Positions 35,923 through 48,659 of a DNA stretch of 64,000 nucleotides are shown here, piece after piece. Every line of letters begins with the position of its first letter. Positions within the stretch are counted from its first letter, which is position 1. Source of the stretch: Sesamum alatum (Eukaryota > Streptophyta > Magnoliopsida > Lamiales > Pedaliaceae); NCBI GenBank assembly GCA_034509735.1, contig JACGWO010000001.1, forward strand, positions 16,508,854 through 16,572,853, read 5' to 3'. The notes under the pieces are model-generated. The model made no database searches, was not told the origin of the DNA, and worked only from the letters and a program-made list of their open reading frames with translations. The position numbers and the translations under genes are program-made.

Positions 35923-36824
35923 TTAGGAATAAAATATTCAAATCAATTGGTGATAATGTTGCCACGTGTTTCCACACAAGTTAAAGCTTGTTGCACTAGA
36001 TGCTGTTTGGATGACAAGCAAAGGAGCAAAATGGCTTTTGCACAGCAAATATATTCCTTAAATTAAACTATTAAGATTCTTATTTTGCTTTCTCTTTTGC
36101 CACACTTACAAAATATACCAAGAATCAACACAATTATCTCTCATTCACTTCACTTTTCCTCGAGAATAATTTTATTTTCCACCAAACAATGGATACACTT
36201 GAACATCCAAATGGGACTTCACTGAATTAACCAGTCAATTATCTAATTATCTACTTTATATTGCAGATAACATGATAAATAAATGATATAGTTGAGTTGA
36301 TTTTCAAAAGTGGTTCACGAGAATATACACATCCACTTGACATTAATACAATATTACAAACAAAAAACAACGATAATATTGTTTTTCTTGTATAATTTTT
36401 GTCCACAAATAAGAAGAAGATGCTTACAAGACAAATCACAAGAATGTTTAGAAATGTTTATTTAATTACCACTTGAAATTTGAAATACCACTATGAGAAT
36501 TTATTTAAAATAAATAGTTGCTGGCAAGTTAATAATTAACTAATAAAGCATGTAAAAAAGTTTAGAGGAATGGTGGTGGAATTGGTTGGATACTTGGGAA
36601 GAAAAATGAAATAAAGACAACAGGACAAAGACACTCAAAGAATTTTGTGGAATTTAATATAATTCACATAGGATAAAGTGAAGTAGCTTTGCTTTTTGTG
36701 ACACAATGGGACAAATACTGATTGGGAATAAATTGACCCTAAAAGTTCTGTACCACAACTGGGTTTTAAGTGGATCTACTTGTATAGTACTTTAATGACT
36801 TGGACATGAAATATTGACTAGGAA
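35923..36824. other. Spacer between Helitron pair and hAT element
   Basis: No gene seen; AT-rich unique-looking sequence with no repeat structure noticed. Confidence 0.5.
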
Positions 36825-37379
36825 TAGGGATGGAATTGGGTGGGATTGGTATGGATTTGTCAAATTTGAGACCTGTCCCGTTAAGAAAATCTCGAATTCG
36901 GATCCGTTTTAGATTTGGGATACGTCGGGTTGAACTCGGTAGATCCGATTAGTATTTTTGAAATATTAAAAAAATCTTAAAAAATAATACTACCATAACT
37001 TTATAAATATGAAACAACAATAATATTGAAAGGTTAACATATTTTTTTGTAAATTTATATGTGCATGTTTTAGTATTGAAATATTAAAACTTTTAGACAA
37101 TATGTTCCTTATATAAACATTAAAATGTTTATAAAGTATTTATATCATTATTTTAATTTATAAAACTATTAAGTTTATGTCTTATATATAAGTATAATTA
37201 AATTATACATATTTTTATATGTGTACAAATATATTTTATATAAATAATACAAAAAAAAAATTAAAAATAATAATAACCGGGGCAGGTCCGGGGCCAAACT
37301 AGTAAGACCCATACCCGTCCCAAGACCCATTTATGACATCAAAATCTGCCTCCTGGACCCGGACCCATTGCCATCCCTA
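36825..37379. mobile_element. hAT-type MITE with perfect 8-bp TSD
   Basis: Starts TAGGGATGGAATTGGGT and ends ACCCATTGCCATCCCTA, short hAT-like TIRs. It is flanked on both sides by actaggaa (36817-36824 and 37380-37387). 555 bp, no coding capacity. Subterminal GC-rich motifs (gggtccgggtcc class) flank an AT-rich core. Confidence 0.9.
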
Positions 37380-37641
37380 ACTAGGAATGTCTACTATTAT
37401 ATGTATACATGCATGTTTGTCTTGTATACAACATCTATCACTTATAAATAAAGATTTGTGACATGCAATTTGAATTCTTGAAATGCCAATTATACTCTTA
37501 GGGCTCGTTTGGTTCGTGTAATTGGATTAGACCAAATGGAATTGAGTGGAATGGAAAATTGAATGATAATTAATCCTAACTTACATTATATATTGTTTGG
37601 TTTGATGTATTGTATGTAGGATATCTCATGTGATAATATAA

Positions 37642-37909
37642 CTAGCATGAATCCCGTGCTATGCACGGAAGATTTTAAATTTTATAATATTTACATAAAT
37701 TCTAAATTTTATAATTTTTTGTCATATTTTAATAACCATCTTATTATATAAGAACAAAATTATTATATAAATTCAATATTAAATTCTTTATAATTTTATT
37801 TACGGAATATTTTGATAATAGCAGTAGATATTATAATATGTTTACACATTGCTGGACAAACATTTTATAAGATTCAAATACCACACACACACACACACAT
37901 ATATATATA
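37642..37909 (-). mobile_element. Duplicated Helitron 3' end (copy C)
   Basis: Its first 240 bp repeat the 3' end of copy D, including the CCGTGCATAGCACGGG hairpin and CTAG terminus at 37642-37645. It lacks the TC 5' end and stops in an (AC)n(AT)n run directly next to the CTAG of copy D. Confidence 0.75.
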
Positions 37910-38869
37910 CTAGCATGAATCCTGTGCTATGCACGAAAGATTTTAAATTCTATAATATTTTTATAAATTCTAAATTTTATAATTTTTTGTCATATTTTAA
38001 TAACGATCTTATTATATAAGAACAAAATTATTATATAAATTCAATATTAAATTCTTTATAATTTTATTTACAGAATATTTTGATATTAGCAATAGATATT
38101 ATAATATGTTTACACATTGCTGGACAAATATTTTATAAGATTCAAATACCACATATATATAATTTCTTATTCAATTAATATACTTTTAGTAAAATAAAAA
38201 TATTAGTATTAAATACATTATTTTAAATTATTGTCATATTACCCTGTAATATAAATTCCCCTAAAAGAATATGATTCGAATTAAATGATCTTTACAAAAA
38301 TTCTCGAAACAATAATAAGAAAATATTAATAACACTGGAAAAAAGGTTACAATATCTTAAACTAATAAAAAAGCAAAGATATATATATATATATATACTT
38401 ATATCTCTAAATTATATATTAACAGTAAAAATATACAATAAGAAATTTGGAAGGCACAAACATAACATATACAATTACAGTTTCTAGTAGTTCGGTTCAT
38501 GCCCATTTATCATAAATACTGTCAGATCATCGAGTTACTTATTAATGAATAATTCCTTTTATCATGATGAATTCCAACTTCAACTCATTATTTTTCACTT
38601 GATATTGAACTTGTTAATTGCCTATGATTTTATTTATCTTTTTGTCGGTTTTATTTTCTTTTGAAAGACCAAATAATAAAAATTAAATAATTTACTCATA
38701 AATTTTAATTTCTATACATACTCTCACAAATCTTAATTTTTGGCATGCCATTAAACATAAAAGTATGTCGTATTTTAATGACCCCTTACTATGTACAATA
38801 GTTCAAACTTATTTATACAAAACTCGATATTGAATTATTACTAAGTTTATTTATTGAATATTTTGAAAA

Positions 38870-39236
38870 GGATAAATTGCACTTTGACATCCGAATTATG
38901 CTCGTTTTTATACTTTGTCATTTAAACTTTTTTTCATGTCAACTTACCATGTCAATTTTGCAAAATTTGCACTTTGAAATATATGACCATTTTCTGGTCG
39001 ATTTTTCTATCGTAAAAATATCACATGCAGTACACATGTGATATTTAAGGGCAATATAGTGTTGTTTTTTCAGCACGTGCACTGCATGTAATGATTTTCC
39101 GGTAGAAAATTTGACCGAAAAATGACTATATATGACAAAGTGGAAATTTTGCAAAGTTGACAAAAAAAAAAAAAAAAAAAAAAGATGACAAAGAATGAAA
39201 ACGGACATAGTTTGAATCACAAAATGCAATTTACCT
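38870..39236. mobile_element. Small TIR element nested in Helitron D
   Basis: Ends GGATAAATTGCACTTTG and, reverse complemented, AGGTAAATTGCATTTTG. Flanked by ttttgaaaa on both sides (38861-38869, 39237-39245). Copies A and B have uninterrupted attttgaaaataatcatag at the same place, an internal empty site. Size 367 bp; an 8- or 9-bp TSD fits hAT or Mutator. Confidence 0.85.
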
Positions 39237-40406
39237 TTTTGAAAATAACCATAGCATATTATCGTATTTTAGATATTGAAGAAAAACTTATTTTATAAGT
39301 TTCAAATAGTATGTATATTTTAAGTAAAATAAAAATATTGATATTTAAAAAAATATTTTATAAATTACTATCATATTTGTCCTATAAAATAAACAAATTT
39401 CTCTTTAAAAAAAAAATATTTACAATAAATTTTCTCTTTTGTAGTCCAATTTCTTAAAGAAAAAAAAGATTATTATCAAATCATTTTTTTAATTTTCTTC
39501 ATAAAAAATAAATTTAACAACATTTAAAATTAATAAAAATTAAAGATATTTATATGTCTAAATTTTATGCTAAGAATACATATACACAATAAGAAGTTTA
39601 AAAGGCTACAAACTTAAGATATAATAGTAATAATATACCTAATAAAGACTTTTTAGTAGTTGGGTTTGTGCCCATTAATTATGATAGATATTGTAAAATG
39701 ATTGAATTATTTTTTAATAAATAATTGATGTATTAGGTAGAATTTCTTACCATGAACTTCTAAATTAGAAAATATGTAGATAGTGACAATATAAATGTAT
39801 ATATACGTACTTTATGAAAAGAAGATGATTGATACCTAATTAAGAATGAAAAACTAATAGGAAACTATACAAAAACATCACTGAATACAAAATAATGGAT
39901 GAAGAAATTCGGTGGAGGATATCACCAAAAACAAAAAAAAAAAAAAAAGTCTATACATATAAATCAATAAGAGTTTAAATAAATAAACATCAAATTTAAT
40001 GAACATGATATGAAAAATTGGAGGACTTTAATACAACTAAAAATATATAAATTAATTTAAGAAAAATATTCATGACTATATCTCCACACCTAAATAAAGA
40101 GGGCGGTAAATGCAAACTTTTTGGTTTACTTATTCTAATTGAAATTGAAAAAGAAAGATGTTGATGAACTATTATTAGATAAAACTATATATTCATTTAG
40201 TGATCAAGTAGAGAAATCATGATTTCGATTGAGACAAATTATGAAATTAGAAATAAAATTATATGACCAGATTATTATAGCTAAAGATAAATATTTAAAT
40301 AGCAAAATCATTAATATATAAGAGCAAATAAATAAATTATAAAATTACAAAACTTATAAGAAGTAAATATAAGAATACATCATGGTGTTCTCCATAAAAA
40401 AATAAT

Positions 40407-41748
40407 GGGAAAAAAAAATTTTAGTACACTAACTTGGCTCTCGTTGAATTTTAGTACACTAACTTTGGTAATTATCACATTTTATACATTATGTTGCAAT
40501 TTTACTTCAATTAAGTCCAATTGACCGGAATTTGCTGACGTGGCCAATTTTTGCTTATGTGTCCGGCGAAATTAACCACGTCAGCACATGACGTGGCCGG
40601 CGACTGACGTGGCGGGATGACTTGGATTTATTTTCTTCCATAAGGATGAATTTTAGTACACTAATTTTAGCATGGTTTAATTTTAGTCCAATAACTTTGA
40701 ATAAGGTGAAATTTAAGTTCCCTGTCATTGTGTCTAGGGGTTGTCACTGCCCATTTCTATTTATATTATAAAAAAAATTAAATATAAGTGTACCGCTGAA
40801 AACGGTACACTTATATATTTATGACTGGTCGCTAGTTGCGAGCTGCACTCACGACCAGCCCTCAATTTTTTTTAAATTTGTTAATTCTTTATAATTATTA
40901 GTTAAAGTTAAAATAATAATTATTAATACTTAATTAGATATAATTAATTAATAATAATTTGATAATTATTAATATAGCTATTAAGTTAATTAATTAGAGA
41001 ATAATAAATTTAATAATATAGTTGTTAATATTAATTAATTTGATATATATTAATTATTGAAAATTTGATAATATAGTTGTTAATCATAATTTAAAAAATA
41101 GATAATTATATATTTTATAATTATTAATAATTTGATATATATTTGTTAATTATTTATAATTATTAATAGAGTTGATATTATTATAGCCGAGATCTTTTCC
41201 TTTTCATACTTATCAGTTCAGTTGGATCATCTATTTTTTAAACTATGATTAACAACTATATTATCGAGTTTCTAACAATTAATCTATATCAAATTAATTA
41301 ATATTAACAACAATATTATCAAATTAATTAAAATTATCTTAATAATATTACATTCTGTACGAAAAAAATAAAAATATTATATCATTATTATAATTATTAT
41401 TCTGTACTTAAATTTAACCTCATTCAAAGTTATTGGACTAAAATTAAACCATGCTAAAGTTAGTATACTAAAATTTATCCTTATGAAAGAAAATACATCT
41501 AAGTCATCCCGCCACGTCAGCCGCCTGCCACGTCATGTGCTGACGTGGTTAATTTCGCCGGACACGTCAGCAAAAATTGGCCACGTCAGCAAATTCCGGT
41601 CAATTGACCGGAAAATTGGAACAAAAACCCTCAATTGGACTTAATTGAAGCAAAATTGCAACATAATGTATAAAATGTGATAATTACCAAAGTTAGTGTA
41701 CTAAAATTGAACGGAGTCAAGTTAGTGTACTAAAAAAAGTTTTTTTCC
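40407..41748. mobile_element. Snap-back MULE with perfect 9-bp TSD
   Basis: Both ends carry GGAAAAAAA...TTTTAGTACACTAACTTG and stay complementary for at least 330 bp, past repeated cacgtcagca/tgctgacgtgg motifs and gccggcgactgacgtggcggg. The AT-rich centre (about 41000-41300) continues the palindrome. Flanked by aaaaataat (40398-40406 and 41749-41757). No coding capacity. In RNA it would form a very long hairpin. Confidence 0.9.
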
Positions 41749-43514
41749 AAAAATAATATTTAAGAGATGAAGAAAAGAAGATTAACTAAAACATAAAAAG
41801 AAAGATACATAAGCAATGTGAAATTGGACATCAAAAAGCCAAAAAAAAAAAAAAGTGTAATGCATCAGGGAAAGAACCTAGTTGTTGTATCAGGTTGCCC
41901 TTTACATTAATGAAAAATATACTATCAGGTTAGAAATTGAGAAGCCTTTTTATTTTCTAAAAATAATTATAAACAAAATTTGAAATTAAAAAATTCATAT
42001 ATTTTATCAAGTATGGTCGCCCTTTTGTATTGCAATAAATTCAAACCTATGAAGTTTGCAATATATTTAATGTTAAAATTTTGATAAAGCAACATTCACA
42101 AAATGATTTCATTGAGGAAAAAATGTTTATATGGGAGAAGATGGCAAAATGTATTTTGTAACATAAGTTCTTAAATTGTGCAGTTGCTTATGGTTTTTCA
42201 AACATGAATAACAATTAAATACTAAAAATAAAATCTAATCAGAAAAATATTAAAAAAAAGGAAAAAATATTAATTTGAATAAAATTAATAACTTACTTTA
42301 TCAGTAGTAATGAACAAATAAAAAATTATTAAAGAAATATGTCAGTGAAAGATATAAATTGTAAAAATGATTGATTTACCTTATTAATTAAACTAAGAAT
42401 TTATTCAATGAGATATACTAAGAGACTGGTAATAAGTTTAGTGACTAAAAAATATATGGTTAAAACGAAAATAAATTATTAGTGATAAGACATATATTTT
42501 TTATGATAAAAAAATAATCCTAAAATTTGAATTTGTTTAAAATAAATACAAATTGAATTAGTATCCTAATTTGAAGGCAAATCTAGTATAGATAAACACT
42601 AATTTTGAAGATATGATTTTTGAGATAAAGGCAAATTTAATTTTTAATTAAATTATATGAGATTTCTAACCAATGAGATTTTTTCTGAATAATTAAAAAA
42701 TTCAAAATCACCAGAAATTAGTATTTGGTCAAAATTAGCACAATTGCGATCAACCATCGCTTTGCTATATATATATATAGATATGTTGTTTAGTTGAAGG
42801 GATTATATATAAAGTATGACTGAATGTAAAAAGACTATTACGAGTATCCTCTTTTAAGGTATTTATATTTTTATATTATAGTTTGTGAGTGATAAAAAAA
42901 AAAAAAAGAACCTCTAAATTATTTATTGAAATAGAATTGGTTAAAGTTAAATTAATTTGTGGATTTTTTTTTTATATTTATATGTAGTAGAAGTTCAAAA
43001 TACGCATGCAATTTAGTAATTAATTAAAACTCAAATATTTTCAAAAGTCCAAAAAACAAGAAACAATATTTTTTTAAAATTTTATTATTATAATTTGAAA
43101 TACATTTTTAATCATGCATCAAAAGTCTTTTTAATTTTCACATGTATTTAAATGGGGAGAGAGAGATGAGGAAGGGTAAATGAGGAAAAAAAATTAATAC
43201 AGATTTATTATAATTTGTAGGATTGTTTATCCCACCTAATAGGTGGAATCCATTATCCCATAGATTCTGATAAATAAGATTGGGTTCTAATAATACTAAC
43301 CAAACATGTGATTAAACATGATAAGTAATTTTATCATACCTAATCACACGAATTAAATGGAACCTTAAGATATGTATTAATATAATTACTTATTTTTTAA
43401 AATAGCTTATACCATTTTCAAACCACCAATCTATTATAATTTTGATGTGGGGCTATACCAATATATTTTATAATGATACAATACCATTAAATCGTTGTTT
43501 TATATTAAAAATAG

Positions 43515-43833
43515 GGGAAAATCGCTTTTTTGGTCTTATATCTTAGAACTTTTTTTGAATTGGTCCCATTTGTTGCATTTGTCTCACATTTAGTCCTATT
43601 TGTTCAATTTTTTTTTAATCAAATTTGGTCCCAAAAAACATTTTCCGTCAAATTTGTTATTAGGGCAAGACTCTGGCACTGTTGACGGCTCTATTAATTA
43701 TTTAACGGAAAATGCTGTTTGGGACTAAATTTGAGAAAAAATTGAACAAATGGAATTAAATGTGAAGCAAATGCAACAAATAGGACCAAATCAAAAAGGT
43801 CCGAAGATATGGGACAAAAAATGGGATTTTCCC
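43515..43833. mobile_element. Foldback MITE, Mutator type, perfect 9-bp TSD
   Basis: Ends GGGAAAATCGCTTTTTTGG and, reverse complemented, GGGAAAATCCCATTTTTTG. Arms contain ggtcc(c/t)atttgttgcattt in both orientations. Flanked by taaaaatag on both sides (43506-43514, 43834-43842). 319 bp. Confidence 0.9.
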
Positions 43834-44140
43834 TAAAAATAGCCTAAGATTTGTGCCAATTTTATTCAGATCACGATCATTTCACACTAATAATTTACAT
43901 GCAATCGTACAGTTCGGACACACTTGTAAATAATAACCCTCCATGCTTCAGGTATAATTTTTACTGCCCTGATTATACTTACGAGCTCATATTTCCCTCT
44001 TCATGACCTCGCCGATATTGGAGGGCTAATCGTGGTTTTTCCAATGTTGTTGCCCTGTTTTCCATTCTTATAGACAATGTTAGTGAAATTCAAGACTTAA
44101 ATGGTTTTGAGCTTTACCTATATAATAAACACTTCATGAA

Positions 44141-44657
44141 GGTGTTTGGCTAATCTTATTCGAAATGTTTTAGAAGCTCTTACATATCGTTATATGTTTT
44201 AAAAATTTAAAGATGTTTAATTTTATTTTAAAAATAAATTCTTATTAGTGTTTGGATAATAAAATGTCAGAACTTATATTTGAGTGTTTGGCATAATAAA
44301 TTTTTCATATTGTAATAATGATCGAAAAAATAATCAAATTATTAGTATTTAAAATTATATAAATAGATGATTTTACTTTGGGAGGGGGGAGGGGGAGGGG
44401 AATCAATTTATGAAGTGTAAAAGTAGAATACTAACAAAATTAAGACTATGTTCTTTTATCAGATATTAAAATTAAAGAGCTTATAAGACGTGTTGAAAAA
44501 ATTAGAAGAAGTTTACTTTTTAAAAAAAAATTATACGATTCGAAACATCTTATTTTAAGATTTTATAAGCTCTTAAAAAAGCTAAAATATTTTCAAGAGT
44601 TTATACTCTCTCAAATATTTTATATTTGAGAAGACTTATAAGTTTAGCCAAACAACC
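44141..44657. mobile_element. MITE with GGTGTTTGGCTAA-type TIRs
   Basis: Left end GGTGTTTGGCTAATCTTAT; right end reverse complement GGTTGTTTGGCTAAACTTAT. 517 bp without coding capacity. Flanks are not an obvious TSD. A diverged relative is at 13329. Confidence 0.65.
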
Positions 44658-44929
44658 TTTGAAACCTTATTAAATTTCGACGCATAATAATGTAATGCAC
44701 ACAACTCAAATGTTTGCGCAGAAATCCATGATAGATTTCGAGCCCAGTCCACAACAAATGGGCCTCCGCCTCTCATAGTGAACGACCATACACATTGCCC
44801 CACCGCTTCATTATTTTTTTAAAAAAATATATTATTATTATTATTATTATTGTTATTATGTCATAATGTATTTTACAGTACTAAATTATTTATTATAATA
44901 AATAAATAATTTGAGATTTTGTTTATATT

Positions 44930-45570
44930 TATCAATATTAATATAAAAAGACCCTTTACGTTCACAAAGACAATTAGTGACATTAATGCATCAATTTTTT
45001 AAATATAAATTATTATAAGCACACTGTCCCTACATATTCACATTTTAAAATATATTATAAATAAAAATAAAATATATAAACCAACAAATGACATCTCATA
45101 AAGGAAAAAAAAAAGAAACAAACAAACAAAAGAAAATTAACTTAAGTTATTATTGATACAATAAGAAAACTAGTGTAGTGGTGTTAAAATAATATGGAGT
45201 CACTTTTGTAATTGAAAATAATAATTATAATTAATTTTTAAAGCTATCTAATTAGGGGTATATTTATCATATTTAAAAATTGATGCAACGGTGTCACTAA
45301 TCGTTTTTGTGAGTGTAGATGGTCTTTCTTTTTTATATTAGTATAGATAGATGACAATGATAGCTCTAATTAGATAACTTTAAAAATTAATTAGAATTAT
45401 TTTTTTTTAACAAAAGTGATTGCACATCATTTTAACACCACTATACTAATTCATTTGTTGTGTCGATAATAACTTAAGTTGATTTTCTTTTTTTTTGTCT
45501 ATTTTTTCTTTTTAATGTGTTATACTGGTTTTATATATTTTATTATTATTTATAATATATTTTAGACGTG
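44930..45570. repeat. Complex inverted repeat (overlapping foldback elements)
   Basis: agaccctttacgttcacaaag at 44948 reappears inverted at about 45318-45338, with gacattaatgcatcaattttt inverted near 45272. A second arm (aacttaagttattattgata near 45139, then gtggtgttaaaat) is inverted at 45430-45480. The two palindromes interlock, suggesting one foldback element inserted in or duplicated beside a relative. Confidence 0.6.
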
Positions 45571-46515
45571 AAAGATTATTTATCATATATACCCATAAAT
45601 AAATTTATTTTATGAATGCAATGACACATGCCACGACAACTAAGGACGAGAACAATAAGGTTAAATACAGTTGTCACCCCTGAAGTATCTATGCCACATC
45701 AATTTTACCCCTAGGCTGTGTTTACAACACCATATTATATTAGGACCTATTATAGTACAATCATACTATTTGATGTATTGCCCTTTACAAAATAATATGA
45801 TATTATGTTTACTATGTACAAATGATACGGGTACTTCTCCTGATATTAAAACATCCGGTCATTTACTATCTGTCACAACAATACAATCCGGTCGGGGCAA
45901 TTACCAGTTTGCCCCCCTCACATGCGCCCGTCAAATCGTTCGTGTCAATGTAATAAATGCCCTCATTAATGCCTAAGCCATCTTCCTAAGAAAGGTATCT
46001 CACCTGTATGAAGAGCATTTACAATTAAATATGCACAATCCAAACTAGTAAATAAGCTTTCTCCATCAATCTCTTTGAGTGGCACGCCCAGCTACCACTT
46101 TGCTGCTGCCATTAATGCTCGATGCAATTGGAGCCAAAGATTCCCACACACGAATCAATCTGCATTGCTTTGCGTCTCCACCTGGTGTTCTGCATAGACT
46201 CGAGGTGTTTCATGGACAAAGTAGAAGCTCCCCCACATTGGATACGGCACTGCTTGTGCTCATGGTTATTCAATGCATGGTATAAATAGATTATTTGCCT
46301 CTAAAAGTATGTCCCCTTTTTCGATGCACTTCCCTAATTAATGCGCAAGAATGTCTTCAAGGTGGCTCTATAAATAGACGGGCCATTGCATGTTTTTTGC
46401 ACACATGCACCACCTCGAAACAACTACTAGTCAGCGTTCTAGTTCAGTTTTCCTCTCTCAAATCCACGCTACAACAGTCAGCATGTGGCCAGATGGGTTT
46501 TATTATTAGCGAAAG

Positions 46516-47672
46516 ATGTTCTACAATAGCAGATGGACTCGTGATATGGAGCAGACATTCGTCGATAGCTTGGTTGAGCATGCAAGGTCCGGGTTATTTC
46601 ACCCAGACCGGCCAACCATCCATGCTGTCATGTGTTCTTTGTATGACGTTAGCAAGAAGTATGGAACGAAGGTTGTGTATGAGTGGGCATAAACACGTGT
46701 TGAACGGCTCCGCAAGCGATACCACCTGTTCCGTTGGGTGGTTAACACAGAGGGAATGATCTGGAACGCACGGCTAGGGTTTGTCATCGCACTAGATCAT
46801 GTGTGGCAGAGTCTACGTACGGAATGTATACACTTGGTCCCTTTCTTAACATTTTATGTAGTTATCTTGTTCAGCAATTCACCAATAGCTACTCTAACTT
46901 GTCTATATTACTTCACATGTACCTGAACTAACTATGAAACGTCAATCACACAACAAAACAAGCATGCCAAGTGCTATTGCAATGCTTATGAGGACATCTG
47001 GGGCAACTTTGCATATTGTTCGACCCTCGACCCAACAGGCAAAATGATGTTATTGATGCGGATTGTTTCAATTTGAACGTGGCCGCACCTCAAGAGGGTT
47101 GGGTGCTCCTTCCTCCACCACGAGACATTCAACCAGCAGTTGGTGCACCCAATCCTGCAGTTGTCCCTGTTGTGGTCCCGGATGAGGCGGGAGCAACTGA
47201 ACCAGCACGTGATGGTCCCAATACTGAACCAGTACCTGATGCTATGCATGTTGCACAAGCGTTTGATACTTCACAAGTTGAACCAGCACCTGATGCTCCC
47301 AACACTGAACTAGCACCTGATGCTATGCATGTTGCACAAGCACTTGATGCTCTATTGGCTGAACCACCACATCATGCTCCACAAGCTGTTATAGCACATG
47401 TTGCTCCACAAGCTAAACCTATCCCAGATGATGCATGTCCTCCTAAACCAGTGTTGTACATAAATGATAGTTCATCAGAATCATCGTCAATGAGGAGGGC
47501 TCTGCATGAATACAATGGTTCTGGCAACGATGTAGATTCTGTTCTTCCCCCACCAGGTGTGCCCCTGTGGAAGAGAGCAAAGGTTGCACATCATTCCCCA
47601 GCGAGCCAAAAATCCGCCAGGGCTTCAAGCTCAACAGCATCGAATGCAACTCCACTAAAGAAACATGAGTGA
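46516..47672 (+). pseudogene. Myb/SANT-like DNA-binding protein, Harbinger-associated
   Basis: From the ATG at 46516 the frame gives a trihelix Myb/SANT-like domain (SRWTRDMEQTFVDSLVEHAR ... RVERLRKRYHLFRWVV). It is interrupted by TAA at 46690-46692. An intron probably lies between about 46818 and 46955. A second exon gives the conserved tail of such proteins and, after a one-base frame change near 47045, a long Pro/Ala/Asp-rich region to 47672. That region has an 81-bp tandem repeat (47226 and 47307; PDAMHVAQA.D) and a basic cluster PLWKRAKV that may be a nuclear localisation signal. It would serve as a DNA-binding partner of the transposase. Confidence 0.7.
47226..47387 (+). repeat. 81-bp tandem repeat in the Pro-rich tail
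   Basis: gaac(c/t)ag(t/c)acctgatgctatg starts at 47226 and again at 47307, encoding two 27-residue units. Confidence 0.75.
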
Positions 47673-48659
47673 ATGTGGCTACCGGGGCACAAGTGGAGGT
47701 GGAGGGTGTGGTGGTGTTAGGGTTGTTGGGGGTTCATGTGTGGTAGGGATTTATGTATTGTTTTCTTGTGTTAAATGTTTGTGTAATGCTTGGACACCCA
47801 AGCTTTTCATTTTAGTCTGCAATGTATGTGCATATTATGGATGTTAGGAGTATGTGTGGTAGGTGTTAGTACTGTGCGTCGGCTAGGTTATATATATGGG
47901 GCAGTACGCATCGTTTATGTGGATGTTTGTCGTAGGTGTAGGGCATGGGGCACCAACTCCAGCTCGTTGTTATGCACTAAGGATGTTTATGGCATGTGAC
48001 CAAGTTCATCCAATTTATGGGTACTAAGCCAAGTATTTTGTTGAGTTCATGGGCTTGTTATAGTTGTCGTATGCATACTCATTGCACAAAAAAATAAGTA
48101 GGTACACAAGAAGTTTCACACACTAATTTTTAATCCAAATAACCACAGGTATAAATATGAATATGCACATATTCAAGAACCTTGTTAAAAAAACCACATC
48201 GCTGAGGGCAATCAGTTTACAAATACACATGTATATGTGTATAAGCACTCCCTTCCAGCATATTTATATATATTTCTTATCATACATAGTTATAAAATTT
48301 CATTCCTATCAAAGAAGAATTATTATATGTTTTACAAGCTTCTACACATGAATATACAGACTTCAGCATTAATTAGGTTTTATTATATTATACACATGAC
48401 ATTAAGTAGGGTAATTATTGTCTGATTAGGTTCACTTAAGTGGGACATTAGGTATGTGATGAATTAGGTTTGCTTCTGCATTAGGTGTTTAGGCAATGAT
48501 GAACCTCCATCAAAGTACAAAGATTAAAACACCTCGTGTAGGGCGTCCTGGGTGATCTTTTTTGGGTCGTGGGATCATCATTGCACCGTTCGATTAGAGT
48601 GAATGTGTACATCATTATGCACGAGATGACAACAAGTCGCTTATAAAGCATGCCTCCCT
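47673..48659. other. Harbinger interior, no gene recognised
   Basis: G/T-rich at first (ggtggagggtgtggtggtgttagg), probably 3' UTR of the preceding frame, then AT-rich. Short open frames lack domain similarity. Confidence 0.5.

Larger units (their letters stand above)
37910..42781 (-). mobile_element. Helitron copy D with nested insertions
   Basis: On the minus strand it starts A|TCTATATATATATAGCAAAG (42781 down) and ends GTGCATAGCACAGGATTCATG-CTAG (37913-37910). The 5' third resembles copies A and B. Between 38690 and 39780 a second block similar to the 3' region occurs, so the element is itself partly duplicated. Two TIR elements are inserted in it (38870-39236 and 40407-41748). No coding capacity seen. 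Confidence 0.75.
37501..43364. mobile_element. Harbinger/Tourist-type MITE split by a Helitron
   Basis: Left end GGGCTCGTTTGGTTCGTGTA; right end reverse complement GGTTCCATTTAATTCGTGTG. Flanks are TTA at 37498-37500 and TTA at 43365-43367, the 3-bp TSD of PIF/Harbinger. The MITE proper is 37501-37641 plus 42782-43364 (about 720 bp); the material between is Helitron with further insertions. Confidence 0.7.

Noticed and set aside
45698..45713. TTA/TAA target duplication for the large Harbinger element
   Set aside because: The expected triplet is not present at both ends; only CTA is shared, with one base of border uncertainty.
47665..47999. Gly/Cys/Val-rich frames after the first Myb/SANT-like gene
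   Set aside because: G/T-rich 3' UTR-like composition, no domain.
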